Of a stretch of DNA of 64,000 bases, positions 38,378-46,966 are shown piece by piece. Under the pieces are notes generated by a model that had not been told where the DNA came from, did no database searches, and was given only the letters and a program-made list of their open reading frames with translations. The translations under genes were made by a program, and so were the position numbers. The stretch is from NCBI RefSeq assembly GCF_000970685.1, contig NZ_LAJB01000007.1, forward strand, positions 124,001 through 188,000, read 5' to 3'. Source of the stretch: Domibacillus indicus (GTDB lineage Bacteria > Bacillota > Bacilli > Bacillales > Domibacillaceae). The first letter of the stretch is position 1, and every line of letters begins with the position of its first letter.

Positions 38378-38485
38378 TACTATTTCCTCCTGTTTGGTTA
38401 GATTTCCTCCGCCTTTCTCGTTTTCACCAGCCTCCATCGAAGACGGCACCAGCTGGCGAATCAAAAGGCGTGTGTATTAACACCG
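38378..38485 (-). promoter_or_regulatory. rpsB mRNA leader with stem-loop
   Basis: The roughly 108-nt leader contains a stem of CCAGC with GCTGG (38452-38456 and 38427-38431) enclosing CCGT with ATGG around CTTCG, with an asymmetric internal loop TGGTG/AG. A purine-rich GAAAACGAGAAAGGCGGAGG region and then the true SD follow. Autoregulation by S2 is known in other bacteria; here it is inferred. Confidence 0.45.
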
Positions 38486-38491
38486 TTAGTT

Positions 38492-38520
38492 ACTATACCA
38501 TACTCATTATTGGTTCGCAA
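38492..38520 (-). promoter_or_regulatory. SigA promoter of rpsB
   Basis: On the minus strand TTGCGA and TATAGT are separated by 17 nt, with TGG directly before the -10 box. It starts 6 nt after the swrB stop. The match and spacing are good. Confidence 0.75.
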
Positions 38521-38525
38521 CTATT

Positions 38526-39011
38526 TTATTCGTCTTTATTAAATTTAAACGCAAGCTTCACTTCTGTTATACCGATACGAAGTGCTTTAGCTATTTCTTC
38601 ATCCGTCATTCCCTGCTTTTTCATATCAGCCATTCGCACTGCAGGCGGCATATCTTCCGGCTTTTTCACTTTTGTGCCGGCATGCTTTGTACCGGCATAT
38701 GCCTGCACGGCAGCTTTACGTGCTGGATACTGTGGCAATGGCAGCGGCATCTCCTTTTCCTCATATTCTGCCGCTAAAGGAGACGGCGCTTTTTTAGCAG
38801 GAGCCGTTTTTGATAAATCAGCAATAAGCTGTTCATTTTCCTCTTTTATTTCCATTAAAAATGCGGACATCATCTCTTCCATTTCTTCGGCGGTCCGCTT
38901 CATTTCTTTTTCCAAATGATTCGTCTTATTCTGCCGCTGAAAAAGAAGAATCAAGGCAAATAAACTTATAGCATGAATTAAAAAAGAAATAGTAATTAAA
39001 AATGTTGTCAT
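38526..39011 (-). CDS. swrB: Swarming motility protein SwrB-like
   Basis: This is a single-pass membrane protein of the YlxL/SwrB family. In B. subtilis SwrB promotes assembly and activation of the flagellar export apparatus. The 161-residue product has one N-terminal membrane segment (residues 3-25), a Glu/Lys-rich coiled coil (about 30-70), a variable Pro/Ala linker, and a C-terminal helix-turn-helix-like segment (MTDEEIAKALRIGITEVKLAF). The ATG at 39011 has GAGAGGG close upstream. It lies after sigD as in B. subtilis and is followed directly by the rpsB promoter. Confidence 0.82.
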   Translation of the reverse strand: MTTFLITISFLIHAISLFALILLFQRQNKTNHLEKEMKRTAEEMEEMMSAFLMEIKEENEQLIADLSKTAPAKKAPSPLAAEYEEKEMPLPLPQYPARKAAVQAYAGTKHAGTKVKKPEDMPPAVRMADMKKQGMTDEEIAKALRIGITEVKLAFKFNKDE

Positions 39012-39020
39012 ACGTCCCTC

Positions 39021-39317
39021 TCATCCGCTAAAGTCAATTTGCTGCCCTTTATAAGGGTGAGCAGCATATGTCTTCTCTTGCTGTTTCTTTTTTTGCTGCT
39101 GGTGTTTACTCTGCTGTTGTTCATGCCCTCTCTCGCCTGTTTTAGCAAGGTCGCCGCTTTCTTCAACCGCTTTTTGCCGCCATTCGGCTTTTTTTTCCGT
39201 TTCTGCTTGTGCATGATACTGAGTGGCCTGGGCGGTTTGCTGATGATCGTGAAAGCTTTTAGCTGCATCGAAAGTTCTTGGAAGGGCGACCTGCATTTCA
39301 ACCGATTTAAAGTCCAT
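39021..39317 (-). CDS. Small hydrophilic protein between sigD and swrB
   Basis: I do not know a function for this 98-residue protein. It begins MDFKSVEMQVALPRTFDAAK, has a Gln/Lys/Glu/His-rich middle (about residues 30-85, likely helical or disordered), and ends with HPYKGQQIDFSG. No membrane segment or enzyme motif is visible. The ATG at 39317 has GAGGTG 6 nt upstream and the gene lies 27 nt after sigD and 9 nt before swrB, so it is probably real and co-expressed with motility genes. I recall similar small proteins with a VEMQVALPRT start and HPYKG end at this place in other Bacilli, but cannot confirm it here. Confidence 0.72.
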   Translation of the reverse strand: MDFKSVEMQVALPRTFDAAKSFHDHQQTAQATQYHAQAETEKKAEWRQKAVEESGDLAKTGERGHEQQQSKHQQQKKKQQEKTYAAHPYKGQQIDFSG

Positions 39318-39344
39318 ATTCAGCACCTCAATCTGAATGTCCGT

Positions 39345-40106
39345 TTATTTTTTTAGCAGCTGCTGCTTTAATTTAAACAGCGCTTTGGAATGAATTTGTG
39401 AGATACGTGATGTGGAAAGATCCAGAACTTCGCCAATCTCTGTTAATGTAAGTTCTTCTTTATAAAAAAGATCAATAACAAGCTGCTCTTTCTCCGTGAG
39501 CTTTTTGATTTGAGCAGACAGCTCTTCAATTTGCTCCTGCTTTACCACTTCTTCCTCGGGTGTTCTCATTTGCTGGTCTTTTAGTACAAAACCGGTTCCT
39601 TCAGGCTGATCCTGATCCTGCATTTGCTCATCCACCGATAAAACATGAGCAAAAAAATGTTCAGCCATCGTGTCCTGGACATCCTCAACAGTAAGCCCCA
39701 GCTCTTCCGCCACTTCCTCCGGTGTTACAGCCCGTAAATACTTTTGTTCCAGCTTCGAGGAAGCAGCTTCAATTTTCTTTGATTTTTCCCTTGCGGCTCT
39801 TGGGAGCCAGTCCTCTTTTCGAAGACCGTCCAAAATAGCGCCGCGAATACGGAAAGAAGCGTATGTATCAAATTTCAAGTCGCGCGACGGCTCAAATTTA
39901 AGAAGGGCATCATAAAGGCCGCTCATTCCATAGCTGGCCACTTCTTCTCTGCTCACTGTTTTGGGAAGGGCTGCACTGATACGGCGGCAATGGAACGTAA
40001 CAAGCGGCATATAACGGGCAACCAGTGCATCTCCGTCTTCTGGATTTTGCTCTTCTTTCCACCTTTCCCATAGTTTCTGCTCATCCTGGGGCATTTGTTT
40101 TGCCAT
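39345..40106 (-). CDS. sigD: Sigma factor SigD for motility genes
   Basis: This FliA/WhiG-type alternative sigma factor directs late flagellar, chemotaxis and autolysin genes. The 253-residue protein shows region 2 (SYGMSGLYDALLKFEPSRDLKFDTYASFRIRG, here split by function into core-binding and -10 recognition), region 3 (TPEEVAEELGLTVEDVQ) and region 4 (LTEKEQLVIDLFYKEELTLTEIGEVL). The ATG at 40106 has GGGAGGAG upstream. Unlike the B. subtilis arrangement, a strong terminator separates it from cheD, and a good SigA promoter lies in between. Confidence 0.96.
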   Translation of the reverse strand: MAKQMPQDEQKLWERWKEEQNPEDGDALVARYMPLVTFHCRRISAALPKTVSREEVASYGMSGLYDALLKFEPSRDLKFDTYASFRIRGAILDGLRKEDWLPRAAREKSKKIEAASSKLEQKYLRAVTPEEVAEELGLTVEDVQDTMAEHFFAHVLSVDEQMQDQDQPEGTGFVLKDQQMRTPEEEVVKQEQIEELSAQIKKLTEKEQLVIDLFYKEELTLTEIGEVLDLSTSRISQIHSKALFKLKQQLLKK

Positions 40107-40149
40107 CTAATCTCTCCTCCCGGCGTAGCACGTTGCAAGTCTTTCCTTT

Positions 40150-40178
40150 ATTCTAAAGAAAAGTACCCTTTTTGCCAA
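40150..40178 (-). promoter_or_regulatory. SigA promoter directly before sigD
   Basis: On the minus strand TTGGCA and TAGAAT are separated by exactly 17 nt; each box matches the consensus at five of six positions. It lies 10 nt after the T run of the cheD terminator and about 44 nt before sigD. Confidence 0.75.
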
Positions 40179-40187
40179 CAGTCTACA

Positions 40188-40217
40188 CAAAAAAGCAGCG
40201 GGACGCAGCCGCTGCTT
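40188..40217 (-). terminator. Terminator at the end of the fla/che operon (after cheD)
   Basis: AAGCAGCGG pairs perfectly with CCGCTGCTT (9 bp, 7-nt loop) and is followed by six T residues on the minus strand. It starts 3 nt after the cheD stop. It should strongly reduce transcription from the fla/che operon into sigD. Confidence 0.9.
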
Positions 40218-40219
40218 AA

Positions 40220-40717
40220 TTAAATCGTTTGCTCACCTTTATTAACTGTTCGAATATGAAGCAGAAAAGTGGACGGATCAAACTCAATCGTCCGGCCGCT
40301 GCTGCCGCCCGTATCTTCTGACAAAATAGGAATGCGAGCAGCCTGCAGCTGTTCTTTCACAGCTTCTACATTTCTGGGCCCGATTTTCATTAAATCAGAA
40401 CCGGATTTAAATTGAAACATTTGAGCTCCGCCCGCAATTTTCGCTTTTAACCGAATGGTCCGTGCGCCGCGCTTTTCAAGTTCGCTGACAAGTGCCCGGA
40501 TGCCAGTATCCGCAAATTTCGCTTTGTTTTTTATGTTCTCTCTGGCAAGACCTGAATTCGGAAGCATCACATGAACCATTCCGGCAATCCGGGTTGACTC
40601 ATCATAAAGAACAACACCCACACATGAACCAAGACCAGAAGTTCTAATTACATCAGGCGGTTTTACAATATTCATATCCGCAATACCGACTTTAACAATT
40701 TCTCCTGTCTTATTCAT
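40220..40717 (-). CDS. cheD: Chemoreceptor glutamine deamidase CheD
   Basis: CheD deamidates receptor glutamines and binds CheC in the adaptation system of Bacilli. The 165-residue product has the catalytic Cys32 in GLGSCVGVVLYD and His49 in AGMVHVMLP, the Cys-His pair of the family. I chose the ATG at 40717, which overlaps the cheC end by 8 nt and has GGAG about 9 nt upstream; the longer frame to 40741 lies within cheC. It is the last gene before the operon terminator. Confidence 0.95.
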   Translation of the reverse strand: MNKTGEIVKVGIADMNIVKPPDVIRTSGLGSCVGVVLYDESTRIAGMVHVMLPNSGLARENIKNKAKFADTGIRALVSELEKRGARTIRLKAKIAGGAQMFQFKSGSDLMKIGPRNVEAVKEQLQAARIPILSEDTGGSSGRTIEFDPSTFLLHIRTVNKGEQTI

Positions 40718-41351
40718 TATAGCCCGCTCCAAGTGCCTCAAATAAAACCGGAAAAGAATCCGGGGACAAAAGCAGAAAAAAGTGGCCTTTTACTACTTCC
40801 CCGTCTCCTTCATCCATTTCAGTTAAGAGCGTATCGATCACAATGGTATAATCACTGTATTGTGAAATCTCAAGCAGCCCGTAGCTGATAATAGCGCCAA
40901 ACATATCAACAGCAAGCTCCGGTACGGATGGCTGCAGCTTTAGCTGTGTGAAATCACCCAGCGCCGATAAATAAGAGCCAGACAAAATGTTTCCCATTTC
41001 CTGCATGGCAGAGAAGCCGATGCTGTGGCTATGACGGTCGTAAAAAGTAAAGGACTCATCGCTCATTAACTTTTGAATGAACCGGTCAGCTTCTTCAACA
41101 GCCAGCATAAAAAACATATTGCCGCCTGCTTCTCCTTCAATGGAAAGACTGACACTGACGACTTCTTTTTCTGATCCGCCTGTTAATTCCATCATCTCCG
41201 CAAAAGGAACAATCCGCACGCTCGGCACTTTCATGTCAATTTTTCGGTTTAAAAGTGTCGAGAGCGAAGTGGCTGCATGACCGGCTCCTATATTGCCGAC
41301 TTCTTTTAGAATATCAAGGTGAATGGGCTGGATTTTATCGATATAGTTCAT
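40710..41351 (-). CDS. cheC: CheY-P phosphatase CheC
   Basis: CheC removes phosphate from CheY-P and is stimulated by CheD. The 213-residue CheC/CheX/FliY fold has two phosphatase helices with the Glu/Asn motif: EVGNIGAGHAATSLS (about residues 16-30) and SAMQEMGNILSGSYLSAL (about 112-129). The ATG at 41351 has AAGGCGG upstream. It sits between cheW and cheD and overlaps the latter. No CheZ is expected in this lineage. Confidence 0.95.
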   Translation of the reverse strand: MNYIDKIQPIHLDILKEVGNIGAGHAATSLSTLLNRKIDMKVPSVRIVPFAEMMELTGGSEKEVVSVSLSIEGEAGGNMFFMLAVEEADRFIQKLMSDESFTFYDRHSHSIGFSAMQEMGNILSGSYLSALGDFTQLKLQPSVPELAVDMFGAIISYGLLEISQYSDYTIVIDTLLTEMDEGDGEVVKGHFFLLLSPDSFPVLFEALGAGYNE

Positions 41352-41363
41352 ATTCCGCCGCCT

Positions 41364-41801
41364 TTATTTAAAGATCTTCTGCAGGCTCAGCATAATAAGA
41401 AGCCTTCTGTCCAGCTTGGCTACTCCGGTTATATATTCATCTCCAAGTGAGCCTACCACCTCGGGCTGAGGCTCAATAGCCTCCAGTGGAATATCCAGCA
41501 CATCATTTGCCCCGTCAACAATCAGCCCGACCTCAATATCATCAAGAGCGGCGATGATAATACGAGTTGAATCGTCGTATTGTTCATCTGACAGGCCAAA
41601 TCGGCTGCGCAGATCAATAATTGGTGTTACTACGCCGCGCAAATTAATAACTCCTTTAACAAACGGAACTGTGCCGGGCACACGGGTAATATGCATTAGT
41701 TTTTCAATCGAGTAAACCTGATGAACCGGAAGTGCATACTCCTTGTCGATCAGTTGAAAAGCAATCACTTTTACTGTTTCGGATGCATGTATTTCACTCA
41801 C
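41364..41801 (-). CDS. cheW: Chemotaxis coupling protein CheW
   Basis: CheW couples receptors to the kinase CheA. The 145-residue protein is one CheW/SH3-like domain: VIAFQLIDKEYALPVHQVYSI near the N-terminus, then TRVPGTVPFVKGVINLRG VVTPIIDLR. I chose the GTG at 41801 with AAGGAGG 8 nt upstream; the GTG at 41810 lies inside the SD region. It starts 13 nt after cheA in the cheB-cheA-cheW-cheC-cheD series. Confidence 0.95.
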   Translation of the reverse strand: MSEIHASETVKVIAFQLIDKEYALPVHQVYSIEKLMHITRVPGTVPFVKGVINLRGVVTPIIDLRSRFGLSDEQYDDSTRIIIAALDDIEVGLIVDGANDVLDIPLEAIEPQPEVVGSLGDEYITGVAKLDRRLLIMLSLQKIFK

Positions 41802-41814
41802 TTTGTGCACCTCC

Positions 41815-43869
41815 TTATTTGATCAGCGCATTGCAATCTACAATCAGCGCTACTTGTCCGTCTCCGAGTATAGTCGCACCGGAGATCGCAAAAACATTTG
41901 ATAAATAGTTTCCGAGCGATTTAAGCACTACTTCCTGCTGTCCGATAAAGGAATCTACCACTAATCCAGCCATCTTTTCGCCTTTGCGGACAAGAACAAC
42001 AGAGTAAAAGCGGTCATCCTCTTCTTCATGCGGCACTGAGAAAATATCCTCTAAAAATAAAAGCGGAACTACCTTTCCACGGAAATCAATGACCTGCTGG
42101 TTATGCGCATTCATAATATCTTCTTTTTTAACGATCGCCGTTTCAATAATAGACGACAAAGGAATAGCGTATTTTTCTTTCTCCACTTCAACAAGCATAA
42201 CAGAAATAATTGACAATGTTAGCGGAAGCTGGATAGAGAAAATCGAGCCTGCTCCTTCTTGAGAATCGATCGTAATAGAGCCGCCCAGCGATTCAATAGT
42301 TGTTTTCACAACATCCAGCCCTACACCGCGGCCGGATAAATCAGAAATCACTTCAGCTGTTGAGAAACCAGACGCCATAATCAGTTCAAAGATTTGGCGG
42401 TCTGTCATTCCTAACGCCTGCTCTTCTGTTACAATCCCTTTATCAAGCGCTTTTTGAAGAACACGGTCTTTATTGATTCCCGCGCCGTCGTCTTCGATTT
42501 CGATAAATACGTGGTTGCCGCTATGGTACGCTTTCAGCTTAATGGTCCCTTCAGCCGGCTTGCCTTTTGAAAGACGAACTTCCGGCATCTCGATTCCATG
42601 ATCCCCTGCATTCCGGATCAAATGAACGAGCGGGTCGCCAATTTCATCAATAACTGTGCGATCCAGCTCCGTCTCTGCCCCGATAATTTCCAGGTTGATT
42701 TGTTTATTTAAATCTCTTGACAATTGGCGGACCAATTTTGGAAAACGGTTAAAAACAGTTTCTACCGGAACCATTCGCATATTTAAAATAATATTTTGCA
42801 GATCTCCTGAAATACGCGACATGCGTTCAACGGTTTCGTTTAACTCGCTGTGATTTAATTCAGTAGAGATAGATTCAAGGCGTCCGCGGTCAATAACGAG
42901 CTCTTCAAATAAATTCATTAGAATATCGAGCCGCTCAATATTTACGCGGATTGTTTTATTGGATGCTGACGGCTTGGCTGCTTTTTTTTCATTTTGCTCT
43001 GCTTTAACCGGCTGGATGGCTTTGCCCTCTTCTTTTGAATCAGCTGGCTGGATGGCAGAAACAGCCGGCACTGGAGCCGGGGCAGATTTTTCACCTGTCT
43101 CCCCTTTTGCTGCAACAATTTCTTTAGCGTGAACCTGTTCTACTTCGGAAACTTTTTTCACTTTTTCTTGAACGTCTTCTATCGGTTCTTTTGTAATTAA
43201 CGTCACTGTGAAGATTTCATCGAATTTTTCTTCCTCCAGCTGCTCTGAGGATGGAATAGATTTAATGACTTCCCCGCATTTTTCAAGCACTTCAAATACC
43301 ATAAACACGCGGGCTGCTTTTAATACACAGTCTGCTCTAAGCGAAACAGCCAGCTCCCAGCAAGTAAACCCCTGCTCTTTCGACTGCTCAATAACCGTCC
43401 ATTCAAATTCATCATATTGAAAGTTATTTTCCGGAAAGTCTGCCGGCGGAGCTTTTGGTGCTTCCGGCGCCTCCACTGCTGCGGCGGCTTCTCCCTGTTC
43501 AATGAGCAGAAGCTGCTCTACAATAGCAGATACATCACGCTTCCCATCACCACCAGACGAAATATCCTCTACCATCGCTTCAAGATCATCAACGGAAGAA
43601 AAAACGATATCCATAATCGCGACTGTAACAGAGATTTGTTGATTTCGAATGGCATCGAGTACGTTTTCAAGTTTGTGCGTTAAATTAGCCAGATCTTCAT
43701 AGCCCATTGTGGCGGACATGCCTTTTAATGTATGGGCTGAACGAAAAATTTCATTTACAATAGCTGTATTGCCCGGGTCTTTCTCAAGTTCAAGTAAATG
43801 TTCGCTCATTGCTTGAAGGTGTTCTTTGCTTTCGTCAATAAAAATTTCTAAATATTGATTTGTATCCAT
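41815..43869 (-). CDS. cheA: Chemotaxis histidine kinase CheA
   Basis: CheA autophosphorylates and passes phosphate to CheY and CheB. The 684 residues comprise the HPt domain with phospho-accepting His46 (FRSAHTLKGMSATMG), a P2 response-regulator docking domain (about 150-235), a linker rich in Lys/Ala/Glu (about 240-310), a dimerisation domain, the ATPase with LIRNAGDHGIE, DDGAGIN and SDLSGRGVGLDVVK, and a C-terminal CheW-like domain. The ATG at 43869 has GAGGTG 7 nt upstream. The last codons are 14 nt from cheW. Confidence 0.96.
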   Translation of the reverse strand: MDTNQYLEIFIDESKEHLQAMSEHLLELEKDPGNTAIVNEIFRSAHTLKGMSATMGYEDLANLTHKLENVLDAIRNQQISVTVAIMDIVFSSVDDLEAMVEDISSGGDGKRDVSAIVEQLLLIEQGEAAAAVEAPEAPKAPPADFPENNFQYDEFEWTVIEQSKEQGFTCWELAVSLRADCVLKAARVFMVFEVLEKCGEVIKSIPSSEQLEEEKFDEIFTVTLITKEPIEDVQEKVKKVSEVEQVHAKEIVAAKGETGEKSAPAPVPAVSAIQPADSKEEGKAIQPVKAEQNEKKAAKPSASNKTIRVNIERLDILMNLFEELVIDRGRLESISTELNHSELNETVERMSRISGDLQNIILNMRMVPVETVFNRFPKLVRQLSRDLNKQINLEIIGAETELDRTVIDEIGDPLVHLIRNAGDHGIEMPEVRLSKGKPAEGTIKLKAYHSGNHVFIEIEDDGAGINKDRVLQKALDKGIVTEEQALGMTDRQIFELIMASGFSTAEVISDLSGRGVGLDVVKTTIESLGGSITIDSQEGAGSIFSIQLPLTLSIISVMLVEVEKEKYAIPLSSIIETAIVKKEDIMNAHNQQVIDFRGKVVPLLFLEDIFSVPHEEEDDRFYSVVLVRKGEKMAGLVVDSFIGQQEVVLKSLGNYLSNVFAISGATILGDGQVALIVDCNALIK

Positions 43870-43875
43870 CCATGT

Positions 43876-44967
43876 TCACCTCTTATTGTATACGTGCTTA
43901 ACAATAGCTGAAGCAATTTCGTCGACCGGTACTACATCATCGACAAGATGAGTCGCAACGGCCGCTTTTGGCATCCCGTATACAACACATGTTTCTTTCG
44001 CTTCGGCAATCGCCTTTACAGAGCCCGTTTCCTTTAGCTTAACAAGCCCTTCTGCTCCATCTGATCCCATGCCTGTCATAACAACAGCTACTTTTTCAAG
44101 ACCTTGAATTTCCGCTGCTGAACGGAAAGTGGTGTTAGCAGCAGGCCGATGCCCTCCTTCAGGAGCCGATTCGTCAAGCGCTATCACAGTCGATGTCCCG
44201 GCTTTTTTTAAACGCAGGTGTTTTCCGCCAGGAGCAATATAAACAGTGCCTTTCTGCAAAATTTCTCCGTCTTCTCCTTCTTTCACGTGAATTTCAGACA
44301 GTGTGTTTAGTCGTTCGGAGAGAGACTTTGTAAACCCCGGCGGCATGTGCTGCACAACTACAACGGGTGCCGGAAGTGCCCGTGGCAGCTTTGTTACCAC
44401 ATGCTGCAGCGCACGAGGACCGCCTGTTGAAGTAGCAATTAAAACGAGCTTGTCCATCTTTTTGCCATGCCCCTGGGAAAATATCGGGCTGCCTGCCGGG
44501 TGATGGCTGTCAGCAGGCGGCTGAACGGGCACAGGCTTTTCTGACAAAACCGGTCTCATGCTGATATTTGCTTTCGATGCAGCCAGAACCTTTTCAATAA
44601 GTACATCTTTGATTTTATGGAGATCTAATGAAATGGTTCCAGATGGTTTAGCGATAAAATCCACAGCCCCAAGTTCAATCGCTTTTAATGTTGTTTCGGA
44701 ACCTTCTTTTGTTAAGCTTGACAGCATTATGACTGCACAGGGCTGCTTCCCCATAATTTCTTTTAGCGCCTCCAGGCCATCCATTTCCGGCATTTCAATA
44801 TCCAAGGTAATGATATCAGGCTGCAATTCCAGCGCTTTTTTTACAGCATCCCGGCCGTTCCGTCCAAAGCCTATGACTTCCAGCTGAGGATGCTCTGATA
44901 AAAATTCGGAGATAAGCTTTCTCATAAAAGCAGAATCGTCCACGACAAGAATTTTTTTTGAATTCAC
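43876..44967 (-). CDS. cheB: Chemotaxis methylesterase CheB
   Basis: CheB removes methyl groups from chemoreceptors in response to CheA. The receiver domain has phospho-acceptor Asp56 in TLDIEMPEMDG; a linker follows (about 125-170), then the esterase with the Ser-His-Asp triad in ATSTGGPRAL, VVVQHMPPGFT and VMTGMGSDGAEG. Its 363 residues are normal. It starts at the GTG at 44967, overlapping the flhG stop in GTGA, so it is translationally coupled. Confidence 0.96.
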   Translation of the reverse strand: MNSKKILVVDDSAFMRKLISEFLSEHPQLEVIGFGRNGRDAVKKALELQPDIITLDIEMPEMDGLEALKEIMGKQPCAVIMLSSLTKEGSETTLKAIELGAVDFIAKPSGTISLDLHKIKDVLIEKVLAASKANISMRPVLSEKPVPVQPPADSHHPAGSPIFSQGHGKKMDKLVLIATSTGGPRALQHVVTKLPRALPAPVVVVQHMPPGFTKSLSERLNTLSEIHVKEGEDGEILQKGTVYIAPGGKHLRLKKAGTSTVIALDESAPEGGHRPAANTTFRSAAEIQGLEKVAVVMTGMGSDGAEGLVKLKETGSVKAIAEAKETCVVYGMPKAAVATHLVDDVVPVDEIASAIVKHVYNKR

Positions 44968-45854
44968 TCTGCGTCCCCTCTTTCTGTGAAAAAGCGGCGA
45001 AGCTTGTCCATAAACCGCGGGCCATGTTCCGTCTTTTTTTCCGGCACGCCGGCATACGCTTGAACAATCTGCTCAAAAGACAGAGATACTTTTGTTTTCG
45101 GAAAAGAGAGAGTAAACGGGCTTCCCATCTTTACCGCTTTTCTGACGCAGGCATCTTCCGGCAGAGATCCGAGAAAAACAGGTGTTACATTTAAAAAAGT
45201 TTCCATGGTTCTTTTTAGGCGATTGGCCGTTTCCCGGCCTTCTTTTGCACTCTCAGCCCGATTGCAGATCAAATAAAAAGATTTTTCGTGATCACGCATA
45301 TAAATAAATTTAAGCATCGAATAGGCATCCGTCATCGCTGTCGGTTCAGGGGTAGTGACTGCCAGCACTTCATCTGCCGCTTCAAGAATATTTAAACTTG
45401 CTGCGTTTGCCCCGGCACCCATATCAAAAAGCAGGAAATCATATTCTGTAGAAAGAGTTTCAAGAGCTGCCATCCATTTTTCTTTATACTCCTGCTTCCA
45501 CTCAAACAGTTCAGAAAAAGCAGAACCGCCATGTATATAGGAAATTCCGCCAGGACCGGTTTGTACCAATTGATCTATTGACCGATTTCTTTCAAAAAAA
45601 TCAACAATCGACAAAGAAGCATCGCCATTAATTAAATGATAAATATTACCCATCCCAATGTCCATATCAAACAGCAAAACTTTTTTATTTAATTTAGCAA
45701 GCCCAATTGCCAAATTAACTGAAATATTTGTTTTGCCAACGCCGCCTTTCCCGCTTACAACCGCTAATGTTTTAGCCTGTTCAAAGGCTTGAACCGTTTG
45801 TTTCAATGACTTCTGCATCATTTTTTGACGTAGTAATGCTGCTTGATCATTCAT
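44964..45854 (-). CDS. flhG: Flagellar number regulator FlhG (MinD-like ATPase)
   Basis: FlhG (YlxH) is a deviant-Walker ATPase that controls the number and placement of flagella with FlhF. The 296-residue protein has VVSGKGGVGKTN (about residues 32-43), the MinD-type switch FDMDIGMGN, and DFLLFDMGAGAN. The N-terminal stretch MNDQAALLRQ resembles the FlhF-activating (DQAxxLR) motif. The ATG at 45854 has AAGGACT upstream; its stop overlaps the cheB start. Confidence 0.95.
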   Translation of the reverse strand: MNDQAALLRQKMMQKSLKQTVQAFEQAKTLAVVSGKGGVGKTNISVNLAIGLAKLNKKVLLFDMDIGMGNIYHLINGDASLSIVDFFERNRSIDQLVQTGPGGISYIHGGSAFSELFEWKQEYKEKWMAALETLSTEYDFLLFDMGAGANAASLNILEAADEVLAVTTPEPTAMTDAYSMLKFIYMRDHEKSFYLICNRAESAKEGRETANRLKRTMETFLNVTPVFLGSLPEDACVRKAVKMGSPFTLSFPKTKVSLSFEQIVQAYAGVPEKKTEHGPRFMDKLRRFFTERGDAE

Positions 45855-45859
45855 ATTTT

Positions 45860-46966
45860 TCAGTCCTTAAATAAGCTTTCTACTAAAATTTTATTCGATG
45901 ATTCAATTAAATCGTCTGGTACATTTTGACCATTAGTGATGTAAGATGTACCAACTTTATAAGTATACATCAAATTAATAATCAAGCCTTTTGTTTTAGT
46001 CTCATCTACTTTCGTAAAAATGAAACCATCTAACTTGACAGATAAAAAGTTCTGGATAATTTCATGTAAATCTTCTTCTTTAGCTGCTGCACTTAAAACG
46101 AGAAAATAACCTGACTCTTTCGGGCGGTGCATAATCAGGGGCTTTAAATCAGATACATATTGATCCTGTAGATAATTACGGCCCGCCGTGTCGATAAAAA
46201 CGGCATCAAACGATTGAAGTTCCTCGACAGCTTGTTTCATATCATCTTCAGAATACGCTACATTTATCGGAGCATTTAAAAGCCCTGCATATGTTTTTAA
46301 CTGTTCAATTGCTGCAATCCGATATGTGTCAGTCGTGATAAAGGCAACATTTTTATTATCTTCTAATACCTGCTTAGAGGCCAGTTTGGCGATGGTCGTT
46401 GTTTTTCCTACTCCCGTCGGTCCAAGAAGGTAAAAATACTTCGCTGTTTTTTTTCCGTTCAATGGCAAAGCCGGCAGACAGTTTTCTAAATACCCGGCTG
46501 CCCACTCTTGGAACTGCTCCTCTGTTGCTGCAGCTTTTTCTGTATTCCATTTACCAAGCAGATAAGAGGCTGTCTGGTCCCGGAGTTCCTTTGCTACATG
46601 ATGCTTTTCCAGCTGGTCCATAACAGGCTTCATTACCTCTGGATATACGGAAGGAGAAGCCGATTTTTGCAGATCCCGGAGCATTTTTTTCATCTCATTC
46701 ATTTCATCTGTTAATTCGGACGGCACTGTTAATGCCGTTTTTTGAAGAACAGGAGGCGGCGGAGCACTTTCCTGCGCCTCCGGAGTATTTCGTGCGTTAG
46801 GGTCTGCCGCTGCTACAACTTCAATATTCTTTTTCTTAAATAAACCTAAAAAGCCGCCTGTATATACCGTTTTTGACTGTAAAATAACGGCCTGGGCTCC
46901 CAGTTCAGCCCTTACTTTTTTCATAACCTCCGGCATAGAAGAAGCCCGATATTTTTTCACCTTCAT
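45860..46966 (-). CDS. flhF: Flagellar placement GTPase FlhF (SRP type)
   Basis: FlhF is the third SRP-type GTPase and guides where flagella are built. The 368-residue protein has a basic N-terminal part (about 1-100), an N domain, and a G domain with GPTGVGKTTTIAKLA (182-196), FITTDTYRIAAIEQLKTY, DTAGRNYLQD and TKVDETKTKG. The ATG at 46966 overlaps the flhA stop in ATGA. It sits between flhA and flhG as usual. Confidence 0.96.
   Translation of the reverse strand: MKVKKYRASSMPEVMKKVRAELGAQAVILQSKTVYTGGFLGLFKKKNIEVVAAADPNARNTPEAQESAPPPPVLQKTALTVPSELTDEMNEMKKMLRDLQKSASPSVYPEVMKPVMDQLEKHHVAKELRDQTASYLLGKWNTEKAAATEEQFQEWAAGYLENCLPALPLNGKKTAKYFYLLGPTGVGKTTTIAKLASKQVLEDNKNVAFITTDTYRIAAIEQLKTYAGLLNAPINVAYSEDDMKQAVEELQSFDAVFIDTAGRNYLQDQYVSDLKPLIMHRPKESGYFLVLSAAAKEEDLHEIIQNFLSVKLDGFIFTKVDETKTKGLIINLMYTYKVGTSYITNGQNVPDDLIESSNKILVESLFKD

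Noticed and set aside
39008-39301. Overlapping frame on the same strand within the sigD-swrB gap
   Set aside because: The other frame (39021-39317) has the better SD and a family-like start and end; both cannot easily be real.
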